Shown one piece after another: positions 45,301 through 55,900 of a stretch of 64,000 nt of DNA. Numbering within the stretch: position 1 is the first letter of the stretch; the number at the start of each line of letters is the position of its first letter. The DNA comes from CAYMRB01 sp964392615 (lineage in GTDB: Bacteria > Planctomycetota > UBA8108), in assembly GCA_964392615.1 (NCBI GenBank), contig CAYMRB010000001.1:35551-99550 (forward strand), read 5' to 3'. The notes beneath the pieces were generated by a model that was not told the DNA's origin, did not search any database, and saw nothing but the letters and a program-made list of their open reading frames with translations. Made by a program: the position numbers and the translations under genes.

Positions 45301-48300
45301 GCGTCTGGTGCGCGCCGAGAGCGACGCGAACGCGCTCGGCGATAGCCTGTGGACTCACAGGCTGGGCGAGGTGGCCTCCGAGACGGGTGAGCCCGTGGGC
45401 GAGACGCGCTACGCGGAGACGGAGTACGCGCACGATGTCGACGCGTGGCTCCTCGGCCTCCCGGTGCGAGCACGAGCAAGGGCAGGCGGTGCGACGGGAC
45501 GATTCGTGTCGGAGACGCGAACCTACTACGACGGCGAGCCGTTCGTCGGTCTCGATCTGGGCGAAGTGGGCGGGCGAGCGTTCGTACACCGCATCGAGAG
45601 CTTCGTCAACGAACCTGCGGACTGGACGCCGCCGGGAGGCGCGCTGCCGGCGCTCGAGGCAGACTCGCCGCGCGTTGGCGATCCGCGTCTAGAAGCGGGC
45701 GAGCAACGCTCGGTAAACGTGGTGCGCACGCGCCACGACGCGTACGGCAACGTCGTGGAGACGCGCGGTCCGCTGTACCGCGACGGCGTGCCGGGACACC
45801 GCCGCGAGGTCGAGTACGACCCCCACCTCCACGCCCTTCCGGTCGAGGAGCGCATCGAGACGGGCGGGCCGGTGCTGACGGTGTCGGTGGAGCGCCAACT
45901 GGCGCTTGGCGTGGTGACCTCGTCGGTGGATTTCAACGGCCACGAGACGATCTACGAGCACGACGTGTTCGGGCGGCCGACGGCGCTCTGGCACGAGTGG
46001 GACTCGAGCGAGTATCCCACGGCGCTCTACCGCTACCGCCACGCCAACCCGCGACCGCTCGAGGGGCTGAGGCCGCGTCCGGGGGACGACCCGCTGGAAG
46101 CATCGACGCCTCTTCTCTACGACTACGACCGTTCGGGCGCGCTCACGCTTCGGCGCGGTGCCGGGGTGCCGCTCGTCTCGAGCGTGCGCAGCTCGGTGCG
46201 CGAGCGCGCCGGGGAAGCCGCCACCGTCACCTCGATCGCCTACATCAACGGCGACGGCACGGCGCTGGCATCGCTCTCCGAGTCGACGACGCCGGGGCGC
46301 TGGGTAGTGGACAAGGCGGCCTGGTACAACCTCCGAGGCCAGCCGCGCCGCGGCTTCCAGCCCTACGAGCAGGATGGCGACACCTATGCGCCGCCGGTGG
46401 TCGGCATGCCACGGAGTCCGGACACGCCGGGAGACCTGGTCGAGCACGGCGATCTCTACTACGACGCGCTGGGTCGCAGCGTGCGCTCGGTCCCGCCGCC
46501 GGATGAAGACGGGGCGCGGCACGAGGCGCGCACCGTGTACCGTCCGTTCGCGGTGGACGCGTGGGACGGGGAGGACACGATCGACGGGGGGCGGCACGCG
46601 GGCACCTACTCGACAACGCTCGTCGACGGTCTCGGCCGCACGCTGCGGTTCGTCGAGCGCAACAGCCTCGAAACCGACCCCGATGACGACGCGACGGAGT
46701 ACGTCACGCGCTACGAGTACGACGACGCCGACAACCTGCGAGCCATCGTCGATGCACACGAGAACCGCAAGTACCAGCGCCACGACGGGCTCGGCAGGCG
46801 GATCTTTCTCAGCGACCTGCACGCGGGGCACCGTCGGTACACCTACGACGCGGCGGGCCAGCTTGTCGCCCTGACCGATGCGAAGGGACAACGCACGGTG
46901 ATGAGTTACGACGGGGCGGGTCGCGAGCTCGAGGTCAACTACCTCGACAGGACGGGCGATCCCGAGACCGATCCCTGGGACGTGCGCTACCGCTACGACG
47001 TGGCCGAAGGTCCGGCGGACATGGGCGACGGTTCGGTCGAGGCGCAGCGGAACCTGCTCGGCGCGGTGGCCTCGGTCGAGTGGCGGATACCGCGTCTCGA
47101 AGGTCTCGCCGCAGAGGACAGCTTCGCGAAGGTGCGGAGCTCCCTCGACGATCGAGGGCGGGTGGAGTGGACGACGAAGCGCCTCCCGGATCCGCTGACG
47201 GGCATCGACGTGCATTACGCCACGCGTCTCGACTACGACCATCTCGACCGAGTGGTCGGGCGGACGTACCCGGACGGGGATCGCGTGGCGTACGAGTACG
47301 ACCACCGCTCGCGGGTGACGTCGGTGGGCGGCGGCGGGGCGGGGCCCGAGATCGTTCGCTCGGTCGACTACCATCCGGCGGGTCACCTGCGGGGCATGGT
47401 CTACGGCAACGGGGTGCATTCGCAGCTCCAGTACGACCCGCGGTTGCGGGTGCGCGAGGCGTTGACAGAGAGCGCGGGGACCGAGCTGCTGCACCTCGAC
47501 TACCGCTTCGACGGCGCGGGGAACATCACGCGTGTGCGCGATCTGCGCCCCGTACCTGCCAGCCAGCGGCGGCACGATTCGCGGGTCTTCGAGTACGACG
47601 ACCTGTACCGATTGGTGCGCTACCGGCTGACGGATGTGGCGGGTTCTGCGAACCGGGGTCAGATCGACTACCGCTACGACCGGATCGGCAACCTGCTCTT
47701 CCGCGGCTCGCCGGCGGCGGGCGCGCCGGGTCATATCGAACCCATCGAGGCGGGTAAGGATGTGGTCAACATCGGCGCCTACACGTACGCCGGCGGCCGC
47801 AGCGGGCGTACGGGCCGCGCGCCGGGAGACCCACCGGGCCCGCAGGCGGTGACGGCGACGACCTCGGGACGCGCGTACGACTACGATGCGGGCAGCAACG
47901 CGACGAGCCTCGACGGCAAGGCGGCGACGTGGGACTTCGCCGACCGGTTGGTGCGTCTGGAGGAACGCGGCGGCGCGGCGGCCGGCGGCAAGACGGTCGA
48001 GTACGTTTACGACCCGGGCGGCGAGCGCGTCGTGAAGAGGGTCACTCAGGGCGGCCGCACGCGCCACGTCCTCTACGTCGACCCGGGCTTCGAGATCCGC
48101 GACGGCGAGGAGCCGACGAAGTTCGTCTTCGTCGGCGGCAAGCGTGTGGCACGGGTGAAGGGGACGCTGGATCCGACGGCGGAGCGCGTCCAGCGGCTGC
48201 GGCTCGCAGTCGGCTGGAACATGGCGTGCCTCGCCGTTCAGCTGCCGCTGGAGACGGCGACGACGGTGTTCGGCCTGGGCGTCGACCCGGCGGTGACAGC

Positions 48301-49864
48301 GGTCTATCGCTTCAACGGCGCGACGTTCACGGAGATCGACGACCCGGCGGCGCCGCTCGAGAGGGGAGTGCCGTACTGGGTGTTCGCCGACGAGCCACGC
48401 ATTCTGACGCACGTCGGGCCGTACGCGCCGCCGACGGAGCCGCTGGCGTTGTCCGAGGGCCTCGACGTCGTCGGCTGGCCGCGGCTGGAGGCGCTGCGGG
48501 TCGCCGAGTCCTTCAGCGGTCTCGTCTCGGCGTGGTCGTTCGACGGCGTGTCCTCTTCATGGTTGGTGAAGGACTTCGACCCGCGCAGCAGCGCGACGAG
48601 CCTGACGGGATCGCTCGCGGGAGGCTCGGGCCTGTGGACCTTCGGCGATGCCGGGGCGGCGGCGTCACAGCGCCGCTTCGAGCCCACAGCGACGGCGGCG
48701 CAGGACGTACTCTTCTACCACACCGACCATCTGGGCTCGACGGCGCTGGTGACCGACCTCGCAGGGAACGTGGCGGAGGAGACCGCGTACTACCCCTTCG
48801 GTGTACCGCGCCACGAGGAACGCCACACCGCGTGGTTCGAGGGTGCCTACAAGTTCACGGGCAAGGAGAGGGACGAGGAGTCGGGGCTCCACTACCATTC
48901 GGCGCGGTACTACGAGCCGGTGATCGGGCGGTTCGTGAGCGCGGATCCGCTCTACGTCGGGCGCTTCGGCGGCGCGGGGCAGAGGCTCGGGGTTTACGCG
49001 TATGCGGTGAACTCGCCGCTGAGCCTCTCCGATCCGAGCGGCCTCGACGCCAAACACACGATCACCCCGTACGCCAAGGGAAAGCTCTTCAGCTATGGCA
49101 TAGAGTCCACCGTCTACGTTCACTTCGACAAGGACACCGACTTCTACAAGGATGCCAATAAGGGAGGAAAGTGGGCGGAGCGTGCGAAGGCTCTCGAGAA
49201 GAAGTTGCAGAAGGACTTCGAGTCTCGTGTAAAGGACACCGGGCACACGTGGGGGAACTTCTACGTGCGCGTCAAGTTCAAGGTCGTGAAGGACAAGCCG
49301 AAACTGACCGCAGCACAGAAGAAGGAGTCCGTGGTGCTGCGCATTCGCCGGCGGACAGAAGCCGAAGACAAGGGGGGCATATGGGGACGGTGCGGCACTG
49401 GCGGAGGCTGTTGGTTCGGCGAGGACGAGGGTCGCACGGCCGACGCTGCGAACTTCCGTGTGGATGCCAAAGGAAACGTACAGTACTCGGGCGCGGGGCA
49501 TCTCCACGAGATCCTCCACGGCCTCGGCTTGCCGCATGCCGTGGCTGCGCGATATACGACGACGACGATCACGGTCCGCGACGCCGAGGGCAAAGAGACG
49601 AAACACCCGGGAGGACGAAAGTTGGTCATGCTGCCCGGTGGCGTGCCAGACATGATGGGATACATGAACACGCCCGGGAAGGCACTTCTTACGAGAGCCT
49701 ATCAGAAGGAGCTCGTCCGCCGGGTACTCATACTTCGAAAGATGAGTGGGGGAGTCAAGAAGGACACGTTCTACGGGAGTGATCTCGACCTTCTCAAGCC
49801 GGGGAAGGAGATCCACTCGAGGGAGATTCAGGCCGCGTACGATCGGGTCCATCCAAAGCCCTGA
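42329..49864 (+). CDS. TcB-TcC-like RHS protein with metzincin-type C-terminal domain (paralogue 1)
   Basis: A 2511-residue exported protein. ATG 42329 is chosen because its N-terminus (MQPHRTLN) aligns with that of paralogue 2 (MRAQRTFN) and gives a signal peptide ending PLAAGEK. Regions in order: SpvB-like (about 45-390); FG-GAP/VCBS gatekeeper-type propeller (DLNSDGFPDL, DMDADGLADL, DLNGDGPVDV, DLNGDGLADL, DMNGNGTTDV; about 400-730); TcdB-middle region (IDNGLGRRTEISYRISSEYY and RQFAGFGFVKS); RHS/YD repeats (about 1120-1930); an inserted GWN module (G1962-W-N; about 1947-2123); conserved RHS core (HTDHLGSTALVTD, FVSADPLY, DPSGL at 2235-2239); variable tail 2240-2511 with HEILHGLGLPH. By analogy with TcB-TcC, the RHS shell encloses the tail, which is released by the core aspartyl protease. 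About ten residues of the SpvB region present in paralogue 2 are missing here. Confidence 0.93.
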   Translation: MQPHRTLNRRPPPLRRMALAWGRALVRGGLFRLAFLVISGVLPLAAGEKNGVAPNTVSLPSGPGTVEGLGQSFEPMLQTGTAGHDFPLDGAAGVGLRYDSGFGNGPAGCGWRYEPGSVSRQVDRGIPRYEEPTRNDTYLGVDGMELVELRNGHFLPRTGGGFTRYERIESEPSGDFHWQARSRDGTLSVFGEGTSARVSLPADESPDGRERVFRWHIERQRDVHGNVVEYEWSDLGRPGDRRKYLTAVRHGPGAPPWQVHRLVVFDYEERPDAFVDCRAGFAIRTSFRLRAVRVGLHGAPREHTEPCRVEDLDGDGEDDVLVRRYELLYETSHDSAQDHGHWSLLTQVTLVGCDGESSLPPTSYRYGSSDVQLDTEREFIAEEEHLIFAQNAPAIVADAGDVELCDLNSDGFPDLVHTLGGTHVGYLNQGLVLGSEAGEGSCSAGVSRIDWSDAVEPEFSARPEPALEYRLSDARVHLADMDADGLADLVVSEGDLVKYFPNRGKLEAGVSGPEAWGEARAMSIDGEAPPPPFVFEDEERVTSVKTLDADFDRRIDVVRSSAAGYVVWYNRGGDAYSRPTLTCGAVVDGEVLEFRDRRVKLADLNGDGPVDVARIEATRVVYCPSLGYGEYGPQVELLFPEVVLDPVQHERAELKDLNGDGLADLVVERARQDELWFWLNLGPAGLSARRAVRDLHDVAADVEVDWADMNGNGTTDVVYTDSRLCPELRVRVLDLGLIVDGTSHPRLLKTIDNGLGRRTEISYRISSEYYQEARAAGNPWVTSNPKSVRVVSHVETTTGSDLDGAAGEDVHRTDFVYRDAYYDPIRRQFAGFGFVKSIARGDEREGLSAEDVSGPSLVTRTRYHVGAPDGVDNDRDGDVDEHEEWMGREEEPLKGMVLWSETTSLPPGAPLAGSFVDASDGSYAPDERVFSRAVTPLDAIEIREVCRESASPLASLLGDSGYDAASAKRRVVITVPRRSDVWTIEEGRDPPRLVRAESDANALGDSLWTHRLGEVASETGEPVGETRYAETEYAHDVDAWLLGLPVRARARAGGATGRFVSETRTYYDGEPFVGLDLGEVGGRAFVHRIESFVNEPADWTPPGGALPALEADSPRVGDPRLEAGEQRSVNVVRTRHDAYGNVVETRGPLYRDGVPGHRREVEYDPHLHALPVEERIETGGPVLTVSVERQLALGVVTSSVDFNGHETIYEHDVFGRPTALWHEWDSSEYPTALYRYRHANPRPLEGLRPRPGDDPLEASTPLLYDYDRSGALTLRRGAGVPLVSSVRSSVRERAGEAATVTSIAYINGDGTALASLSESTTPGRWVVDKAAWYNLRGQPRRGFQPYEQDGDTYAPPVVGMPRSPDTPGDLVEHGDLYYDALGRSVRSVPPPDEDGARHEARTVYRPFAVDAWDGEDTIDGGRHAGTYSTTLVDGLGRTLRFVERNSLETDPDDDATEYVTRYEYDDADNLRAIVDAHENRKYQRHDGLGRRIFLSDLHAGHRRYTYDAAGQLVALTDAKGQRTVMSYDGAGRELEVNYLDRTGDPETDPWDVRYRYDVAEGPADMGDGSVEAQRNLLGAVASVEWRIPRLEGLAAEDSFAKVRSSLDDRGRVEWTTKRLPDPLTGIDVHYATRLDYDHLDRVVGRTYPDGDRVAYEYDHRSRVTSVGGGGAGPEIVRSVDYHPAGHLRGMVYGNGVHSQLQYDPRLRVREALTESAGTELLHLDYRFDGAGNITRVRDLRPVPASQRRHDSRVFEYDDLYRLVRYRLTDVAGSANRGQIDYRYDRIGNLLFRGSPAAGAPGHIEPIEAGKDVVNIGAYTYAGGRSGRTGRAPGDPPGPQAVTATTSGRAYDYDAGSNATSLDGKAATWDFADRLVRLEERGGAAAGGKTVEYVYDPGGERVVKRVTQGGRTRHVLYVDPGFEIRDGEEPTKFVFVGGKRVARVKGTLDPTAERVQRLRLAVGWNMACLAVQLPLETATTVFGLGVDPAVTAVYRFNGATFTEIDDPAAPLERGVPYWVFADEPRILTHVGPYAPPTEPLALSEGLDVVGWPRLEALRVAESFSGLVSAWSFDGVSSSWLVKDFDPRSSATSLTGSLAGGSGLWTFGDAGAAASQRRFEPTATAAQDVLFYHTDHLGSTALVTDLAGNVAEETAYYPFGVPRHEERHTAWFEGAYKFTGKERDEESGLHYHSARYYEPVIGRFVSADPLYVGRFGGAGQRLGVYAYAVNSPLSLSDPSGLDAKHTITPYAKGKLFSYGIESTVYVHFDKDTDFYKDANKGGKWAERAKALEKKLQKDFESRVKDTGHTWGNFYVRVKFKVVKDKPKLTAAQKKESVVLRIRRRTEAEDKGGIWGRCGTGGGCWFGEDEGRTADAANFRVDAKGNVQYSGAGHLHEILHGLGLPHAVAARYTTTTITVRDAEGKETKHPGGRKLVMLPGGVPDMMGYMNTPGKALLTRAYQKELVRRVLILRKMSGGVKKDTFYGSDLDLLKPGKEIHSREIQAAYDRVHPKP
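43982..44222 (+). repeat. Near-identical 241-base tract shared with the second RHS gene (copy 1)
   Basis: Matches 51593-51833 base for base except one synonymous C/T difference (44023 versus 51634). It encodes part of the FG-GAP propeller. Flanking sequence of the two genes is clearly more diverged, indicating recent gene conversion. Confidence 0.9.
49046..49861 (+). other. Variable toxin tail of RHS protein 1: metzincin-like metallopeptidase domain
   Basis: These 272 residues follow the DPSGL end of the RHS core. They contain H2393-E-I-L-H2397-G-L-G-L-P-H2403, an exact HExxHxxGxxH zinc motif, and 38 residues later DMMGYM, which fits a metzincin Met-turn. The catalytic base would be E2394. 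The tail is less GC-biased than the core, with codons such as aaa, ata and aga, as expected of an exchanged toxin module. The target is unknown. Confidence 0.82.
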
Positions 49865-49921
49865 TCGAGCGGCGCCGTCACGCTGCACGCGGTTGTCGCC
49901 GGCCTCCGGCGGCTCGATTTC

Positions 49922-52900
49922 ATGCGAGCACAGCGCACGTTCAACAGTAGCCCCACCCCACCGCCGCGATGCGTGGTTCCGGTGTGGCGTGACGTGTTGG
50001 CTCGCGATGGCCTCCTCCGTCTCGCCGTTCTGCTGGCCTCTTGCGCCCTCCCCCTCTCCGCCGGCGAGAAGAACGGCGTCGCGCCCAATACCGTGTCGCT
50101 GCCGTCCGGCCCGAGCACCATCGAGGGCCTCGGCGAGTCGTTCGAGCCGATGCTGCAGACCGGTACGGCCTCGCATGTCTTTCGCTTCGCCCTGCCTCCC
50201 GGGGCCGCCGGCCACGGTCCGACACTCGCACTGCGCTACGACGGAGGCTTCGGCAACGGACCGTCCGGCTTCGGTTGGAAGTACGAACCCGGCAGCGTCG
50301 CGCGCCAGGTCGAGCGCGGTATCCCGCGCTATCAGGAACCCCAGAGCGACGACACGTACCTGTCGACCGGCGGTACGGAGCTCGTCGAGCTCCAGAACGG
50401 CTACTTCCTCGGCCGCACGGAAGGCTCCTTCGTGCGCTACCGCCGCGTGGAGACCGCGACGCCCGGCGTGTTTCACTGGGAGGCGCACTCGCGCGACGGA
50501 ACGCTCCACGAGCTCGGCCTCACCGCGCAGGGTCGCGTGTCGCTGCCGGCCGCGGAGAGCCCCGATGGCCGCGAGCGGATCTTTCGATGGCTCCTCGAGC
50601 GCCAGACCGACGTGCACGGCAACACGGTCGTCTACGACTGGAGCGACCTCGGTCGACCCGACGATCGCCGCAAGTACCTGACGGCAATCCGCTACGGGGC
50701 GGGCTCAGCGCCGTGGGACGTCTACCGCCTCGTCGTGCTCCACTACGAGGAGCGCGCCGACTCCTTCGTCGACTGTCGCGCCGGGTTCGCCGTCAAGACC
50801 GCGTGGCGACTGCGGCGCGTCTCGGTCGGCATCCACGGCGCGCCGGCCGCGACGACGGCGGGCTGCGCGATCGAGGATCTCGACGGCGACGGCCAGGACG
50901 ACGTGCTGATCCGCCGCTACGAGATCTCGTACGAGAGCCATCGCCACTGGTCTCTGCTGACACAGATCACGGTGCTGGGCTGCGACGGCGTCGACTCGCT
51001 CCCTCCCGTCGCGTACCGCTACGGCCCGACCGACGACGAGCTCGACGTCGAGCGCACCTTCGTCGCCGACGAAGAGCATCTGATCTACGCGGACAACGCG
51101 CCGCCGGTCGCCGCGGACCGCGATGACGTCGAGCTGATCGACCTCAACGGCGACGGTCTGCCCGACTTCCTGCACACGACGGCGAGCCTGCACCGCGGCT
51201 ACCTCAACCAGGGCTTGCAGCTCTACCCGGAGGACGGCGGTGAAGGCGGATGCTCCACCGGCGTCCGCCGCATCGAATGGAGCGACGGCGTCGATCCGGA
51301 GCTCGGCGGCGAGATCCCCGCGTCGCTCGCGCACCGGCTGGTCGAGGGCCGCGTGCACCTGGCCGACATGGACGCCGACGGTCTCGCCGATCTCGTCGTC
51401 ACCGAGGGCGATCTGGTGCGCTACTACCCGAACCGCGGCGACCTCGAGGTCGAGGTCGACGGCGCGGCAGGCGACAGCACCCTCTGGGACGAGTCGCGGG
51501 AGATGTCGATCGACGGCGAGGCGCCGCCGCCGCCCTTCGTCTTCGAGAGCGAAGAGCGCATCACCTCGGTGAAGACGCTCGACCTCGACTTCGACCGACG
51601 CATCGACGTCGTGCGCAGCTCGGCGGCGGGCTATGTCGTCTGGTACAACCGCGGCGGCGACGCGTACTCGCGTCCGACGCTCACCTGCGGCGCGGTGGTC
51701 GACGGCGAGGTGCTCGAGTTCCGCGACCGGCGGGTGAAGCTCGCCGACCTCAACGGCGACGGCCCGGTGGACGTCGCGCGCATCGAGGCGACGCGGGTCG
51801 TGTACTGCCCGAGCCTCGGGTACGGGGAGTACGCCCCGCCGGTGGAGTTGGCCCTCCCCGACGTCGTGCTCGAGCCCGATCAGCACGAGCGCGCGACGCT
51901 CGAGGACGTCAACGGCGACGGCCTGGCCGACCTGGTGGTCGAGCGAGCCGAGCAGGGAGCGTTGTGGTTCTGGCTCAACCTGGGCACGGACGCGTTCTCT
52001 CGGCGCAGGATCGTCCTCGACCTGCACGACGTCGCGCCGGACGCCGCGGTCGATTGGGCGGACATGAACGGCAACGGCACGACGGACGTCGTCTACAGCG
52101 ACTCGCGACTGTGCGGCAGCCTGCGCGTGCGGGTGATCGACCTCGGCCTCGTCGTCGACGGCACGTCGCACCCGCGGCTCCTCACGACGATCGACAACGG
52201 CCTCGGGCAACACACCGCGGTCACCTACCGATCCTCGAGCGAGTACTACCAGGACGCGCGCGCCGCAGGGAACCCGTGGCAGAGCTCGAGCCCGAAGCCA
52301 GTGCGGGTGGTCTCGCGCGTCGAGAGCTCGACCGGAGTGGATCTCGACGGGGTGCCGGGAGTCGACGTTCGCGCCGTCGACCTCGTGTATCGCGACGGCT
52401 ACTACGACTCGGTGCGCCGGGAGTTCAACGGTTTCGGATTCGTGAAGCGGATCGCGCACGGAGACGAGCGCGACGGGCTCGCTCCGGAAGATGTGTCCGG
52501 CCCCACCCTGGTGACGCGCACGCGTTTCCATACCGGCGCACCGGACGGCGTCGACAACGATCGCGACGGCGAGACAGACGAGTCCGAGGAGTGGATGGGG
52601 CGCGAGGAGGAGCCGCTCAAGGGTGTCACGCTCTGGAGCGAAACCGCGGGCCTGCCGGACGATCCTCTCGCCGATGGAGAGCACGCCGACGACTCGGTCG
52701 TCTTCGAGCGCACGGTGGCGCCCATCGAGACGTGGGAGGTGCGCGATCTCTCGACGCCGTCGGGCGGACCGCTCCCGGAGCTCCTCGGCGACGACGGGTA
52801 TCGCGCCGTCGCGCAAGACCGCCGCGTTCTGCTCGCGGTCGGCACGCAGACCGATCGGCACACCATCGAGCAGGGCCGCGGAGCGTCCAGACATCAACGA

Positions 52901-55900
52901 TCGACGAGTGATGCGAACGCCCTTGGCGATACGTTGTTCACGCTCGAGCACGGCGAGCTGATCGGTGGCGTACCGGCAGGCGAGCGACGCTACACGTCCT
53001 GGGAATACGCGCACAACGTCGCGGCGTGGGTCCTCGGCCGAACGACGCGCTCGCAGACGCGCGCGGACGACGCGAGCGGTGTATTCGTCAGCGAGACGCG
53101 GAGCTACTACGACGGCGATCCGTTCACGGGGCTGCCGCTCGGTGAGATCGGCGATCGCGGGCTGCTGCACCGCAGCGAAGCGTTTGTCTCCGCCCCGCCG
53201 GACTGGCTGCCCGCCAGCGCGCCGCTTCCGGCGATCGCGGAGGAATCGACGCGCGTCGGCGATCCGCGCACGCCGGGAGCCTCGATCGACACGGCGCGTT
53301 TCGAGTACGACGAGTACGGCAACGTCATCGGCGTGCGAGGTCCCAGGAATCACCTCCGACAGGTGACGTGGGATCCGTGGCTTCGCACCTTCCCCGTAAC
53401 GGAGACGATCTTCACCGGCGGCCCGGTCGTCGAGCTGACCGCCGAGGTGGACTACCATCTCGCCCACGGCGTCGTCGTGGAGTCGCGGGACTTCGACTCC
53501 GACGTCACCGCCTACGAATACGACAGCTTCGGCCGTCTGACGGCCGTGGTGCGCCCCGGCGACACGAGCGAGCTCCCGACGTTCACCTACCGCTACGCGC
53601 ACGCGAACCCGCGGCCGCTCGTCGGTCTACGGCCGCGCCCGGAAGACGCACCGCTCGCCGCGTCGACACCGCTGCGGTGGGAATACGATCGAGCCGGCGA
53701 CCTGACCTTCACGAGCGACGCGCAGCAGGTCGTGAGCAGCGTGCGCACCTCGCAGCGCGAGGTCTCGGGCGAGGCGTCGACGATCGACGCGATCGCGTAC
53801 GTCGATGGTGACGGTGTGTCGCTGGCGACGTTGAGCGAGTCGGACGCGGCAGGGCGCTGGGTCGTCAGCGGCGCCGCTTGGCACAACCTGCGCGGGCTGA
53901 CGATGTGCAGCTTCCAGCCCTACGAGCAGGAAGGCGACGGATTCGTGCCGCCCGTCGCAGGTACGGCGCCGCACAGCAATGCGTACTACGACGCGCTCGG
54001 ACGCTCGTTGCGTCGCGTGACACCGCCCGACGCCGATGGACTCCGCCACGAATCGCGCACGGTGTACCGGCCGTTCCAGGTCGACGCGTGGGATGGAGAG
54101 GACACGCGGCAGGGTGGGCCCCACGAGGGCACGTACACTAGTACGCACGCGGACGGCCTCGGTCGCACGGTACGCGTCGTCGAGAGGAACGCGCTCGAGA
54201 CCGATCCCGATGACGACGCGACGGAGTACGAGACGCACTACGTCTGGAATCTCCAGGGCGCGCTCGTCGCCGTAGAGGACGCGCAGGGTAACCGCAAGCA
54301 TCAGCGCTACGACGGTCTCGGTCGCAGGGTTTTCCTCGACGACCTCGACAAGGGTAGACGCGAGTACACCTACGACGAAGCCGGCAACCTGACGGAGCTC
54401 GTCGACGCGAAGGGGCAGAGAACGATCTGGACGTACGACGGCGTCGATCGGCTCTTGACGGTGAACACCCTCGACCAGACGGGCGATACGGCGACGGACC
54501 CCGTCGACGTGACCTACCGCTACGACACGGCCGCAGGACAGGTCGACATGGGCGACGGGACGATGCGGACGCCGCGGAATGTCCGCGGGCGTCTCGTGTC
54601 GGTCGAGGACCTCTCCGGCGAACGGCACAGCTCGTGGGACGACCGGGGACGGCTCGAATGGGCGGTGCGAGTCGTCCCCGATCCGCCGACGGGTCTCCCG
54701 GTCGCCTACTCCTCGCGTCTCGAGTACGACGACCTCGATCGCATCGTGGCGCGTATCTATCCCGACAACGACCGGGTCACGTACGCCTACGATCGCCGCT
54801 CGCGGCTGAAGTCTGTGCGCGGCGGGCCGACCGGAGAGGTGATCATCGACGACATCACCTACCTTCCCTCCGATCAGGTCGAGGCGTTCACCTACGGCAA
54901 CGGCGTCGTCGTGACACACGACTACGACTCGCGCCAGCGGCTCGTCGAGACCGTGACGGCGGGCGCGGGCGGGACGGCGGGCACGGAATTGCTGCACTGC
55001 GCCTATCGCTTCGACGGCGTGTCGAACATCGCGTCGATTCGCGATCTCCGTGGTGTCGAGACGAGTGATCCGAGGCACAACTCGCAAGTCTTCGAGTACG
55101 ACGACCTCTACCGGCTGACGAGGTATCGGCTCACGGACGCGGCGCTGTCGTCGAACCGCGGCGCGATCGAGTACCGCTACGACCGTATCGGCAACCTCCT
55201 CCACAAGAGCTCGCCGAGCGGCACGGGCCACATCGCGCACACCGACGGCGGCAAGGACGTCGTGAACCTGGGCGACTACACCTACGCCGGGGGGCGTCAG
55301 GGGCGCACCGGCAGGGCTCCCGGCGATCCTCCGGGCCCTCACGCGGCGACGGCGACCGAGTCGGGCCGGGCGTACGCCTACGATGACGTCGGCAACATGA
55401 CGTCGATCGACGGTCAGGCGGCCACGTGGGACTACGCCGACCGCCTGGTGCACCTCGAGGCCGACGGCAAGTCGACGGACTACGTCTACGACGACGCGGG
55501 CCAGCGGGTCGTGAAGCGCGTGACGCGGTTCGGCGCTTCCGTGCACACGATCTACGTCGATCCGACGTTCGAAATCCGCGACGGAGAGGAGCCGACGAAA
55601 TACGTCTACGCGGGCAGTCAGCGCATCGCGCGCGTCAAGGGAACGCTCGACCCGACGCGGCCGCGCATCCAGCGCCTGCGGATCGCCGCTGGCTGGAGCG
55701 TGCACGCTCTCGCCGTCGAGCTGCCGCTCGAGACGACGGACACGGCGTTCGGCTTCGGCTCGGACGACGCGGTAGTCGCAGTGGTCCGCTTTGACGGCGC
55801 GAGCCCGACGACCCTCGCCCGGGGTGAGCCGATCGAGCGGGGCGTGTCGTACTGGGTGTACTCCGACGTGCCGCGCGTGCGAACACTCGTCGGCCCGTAC

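Noticed and set aside
49865..49921. Immunity gene between the RHS genes
   Set aside because: Only 57 bases, too short for a protein.
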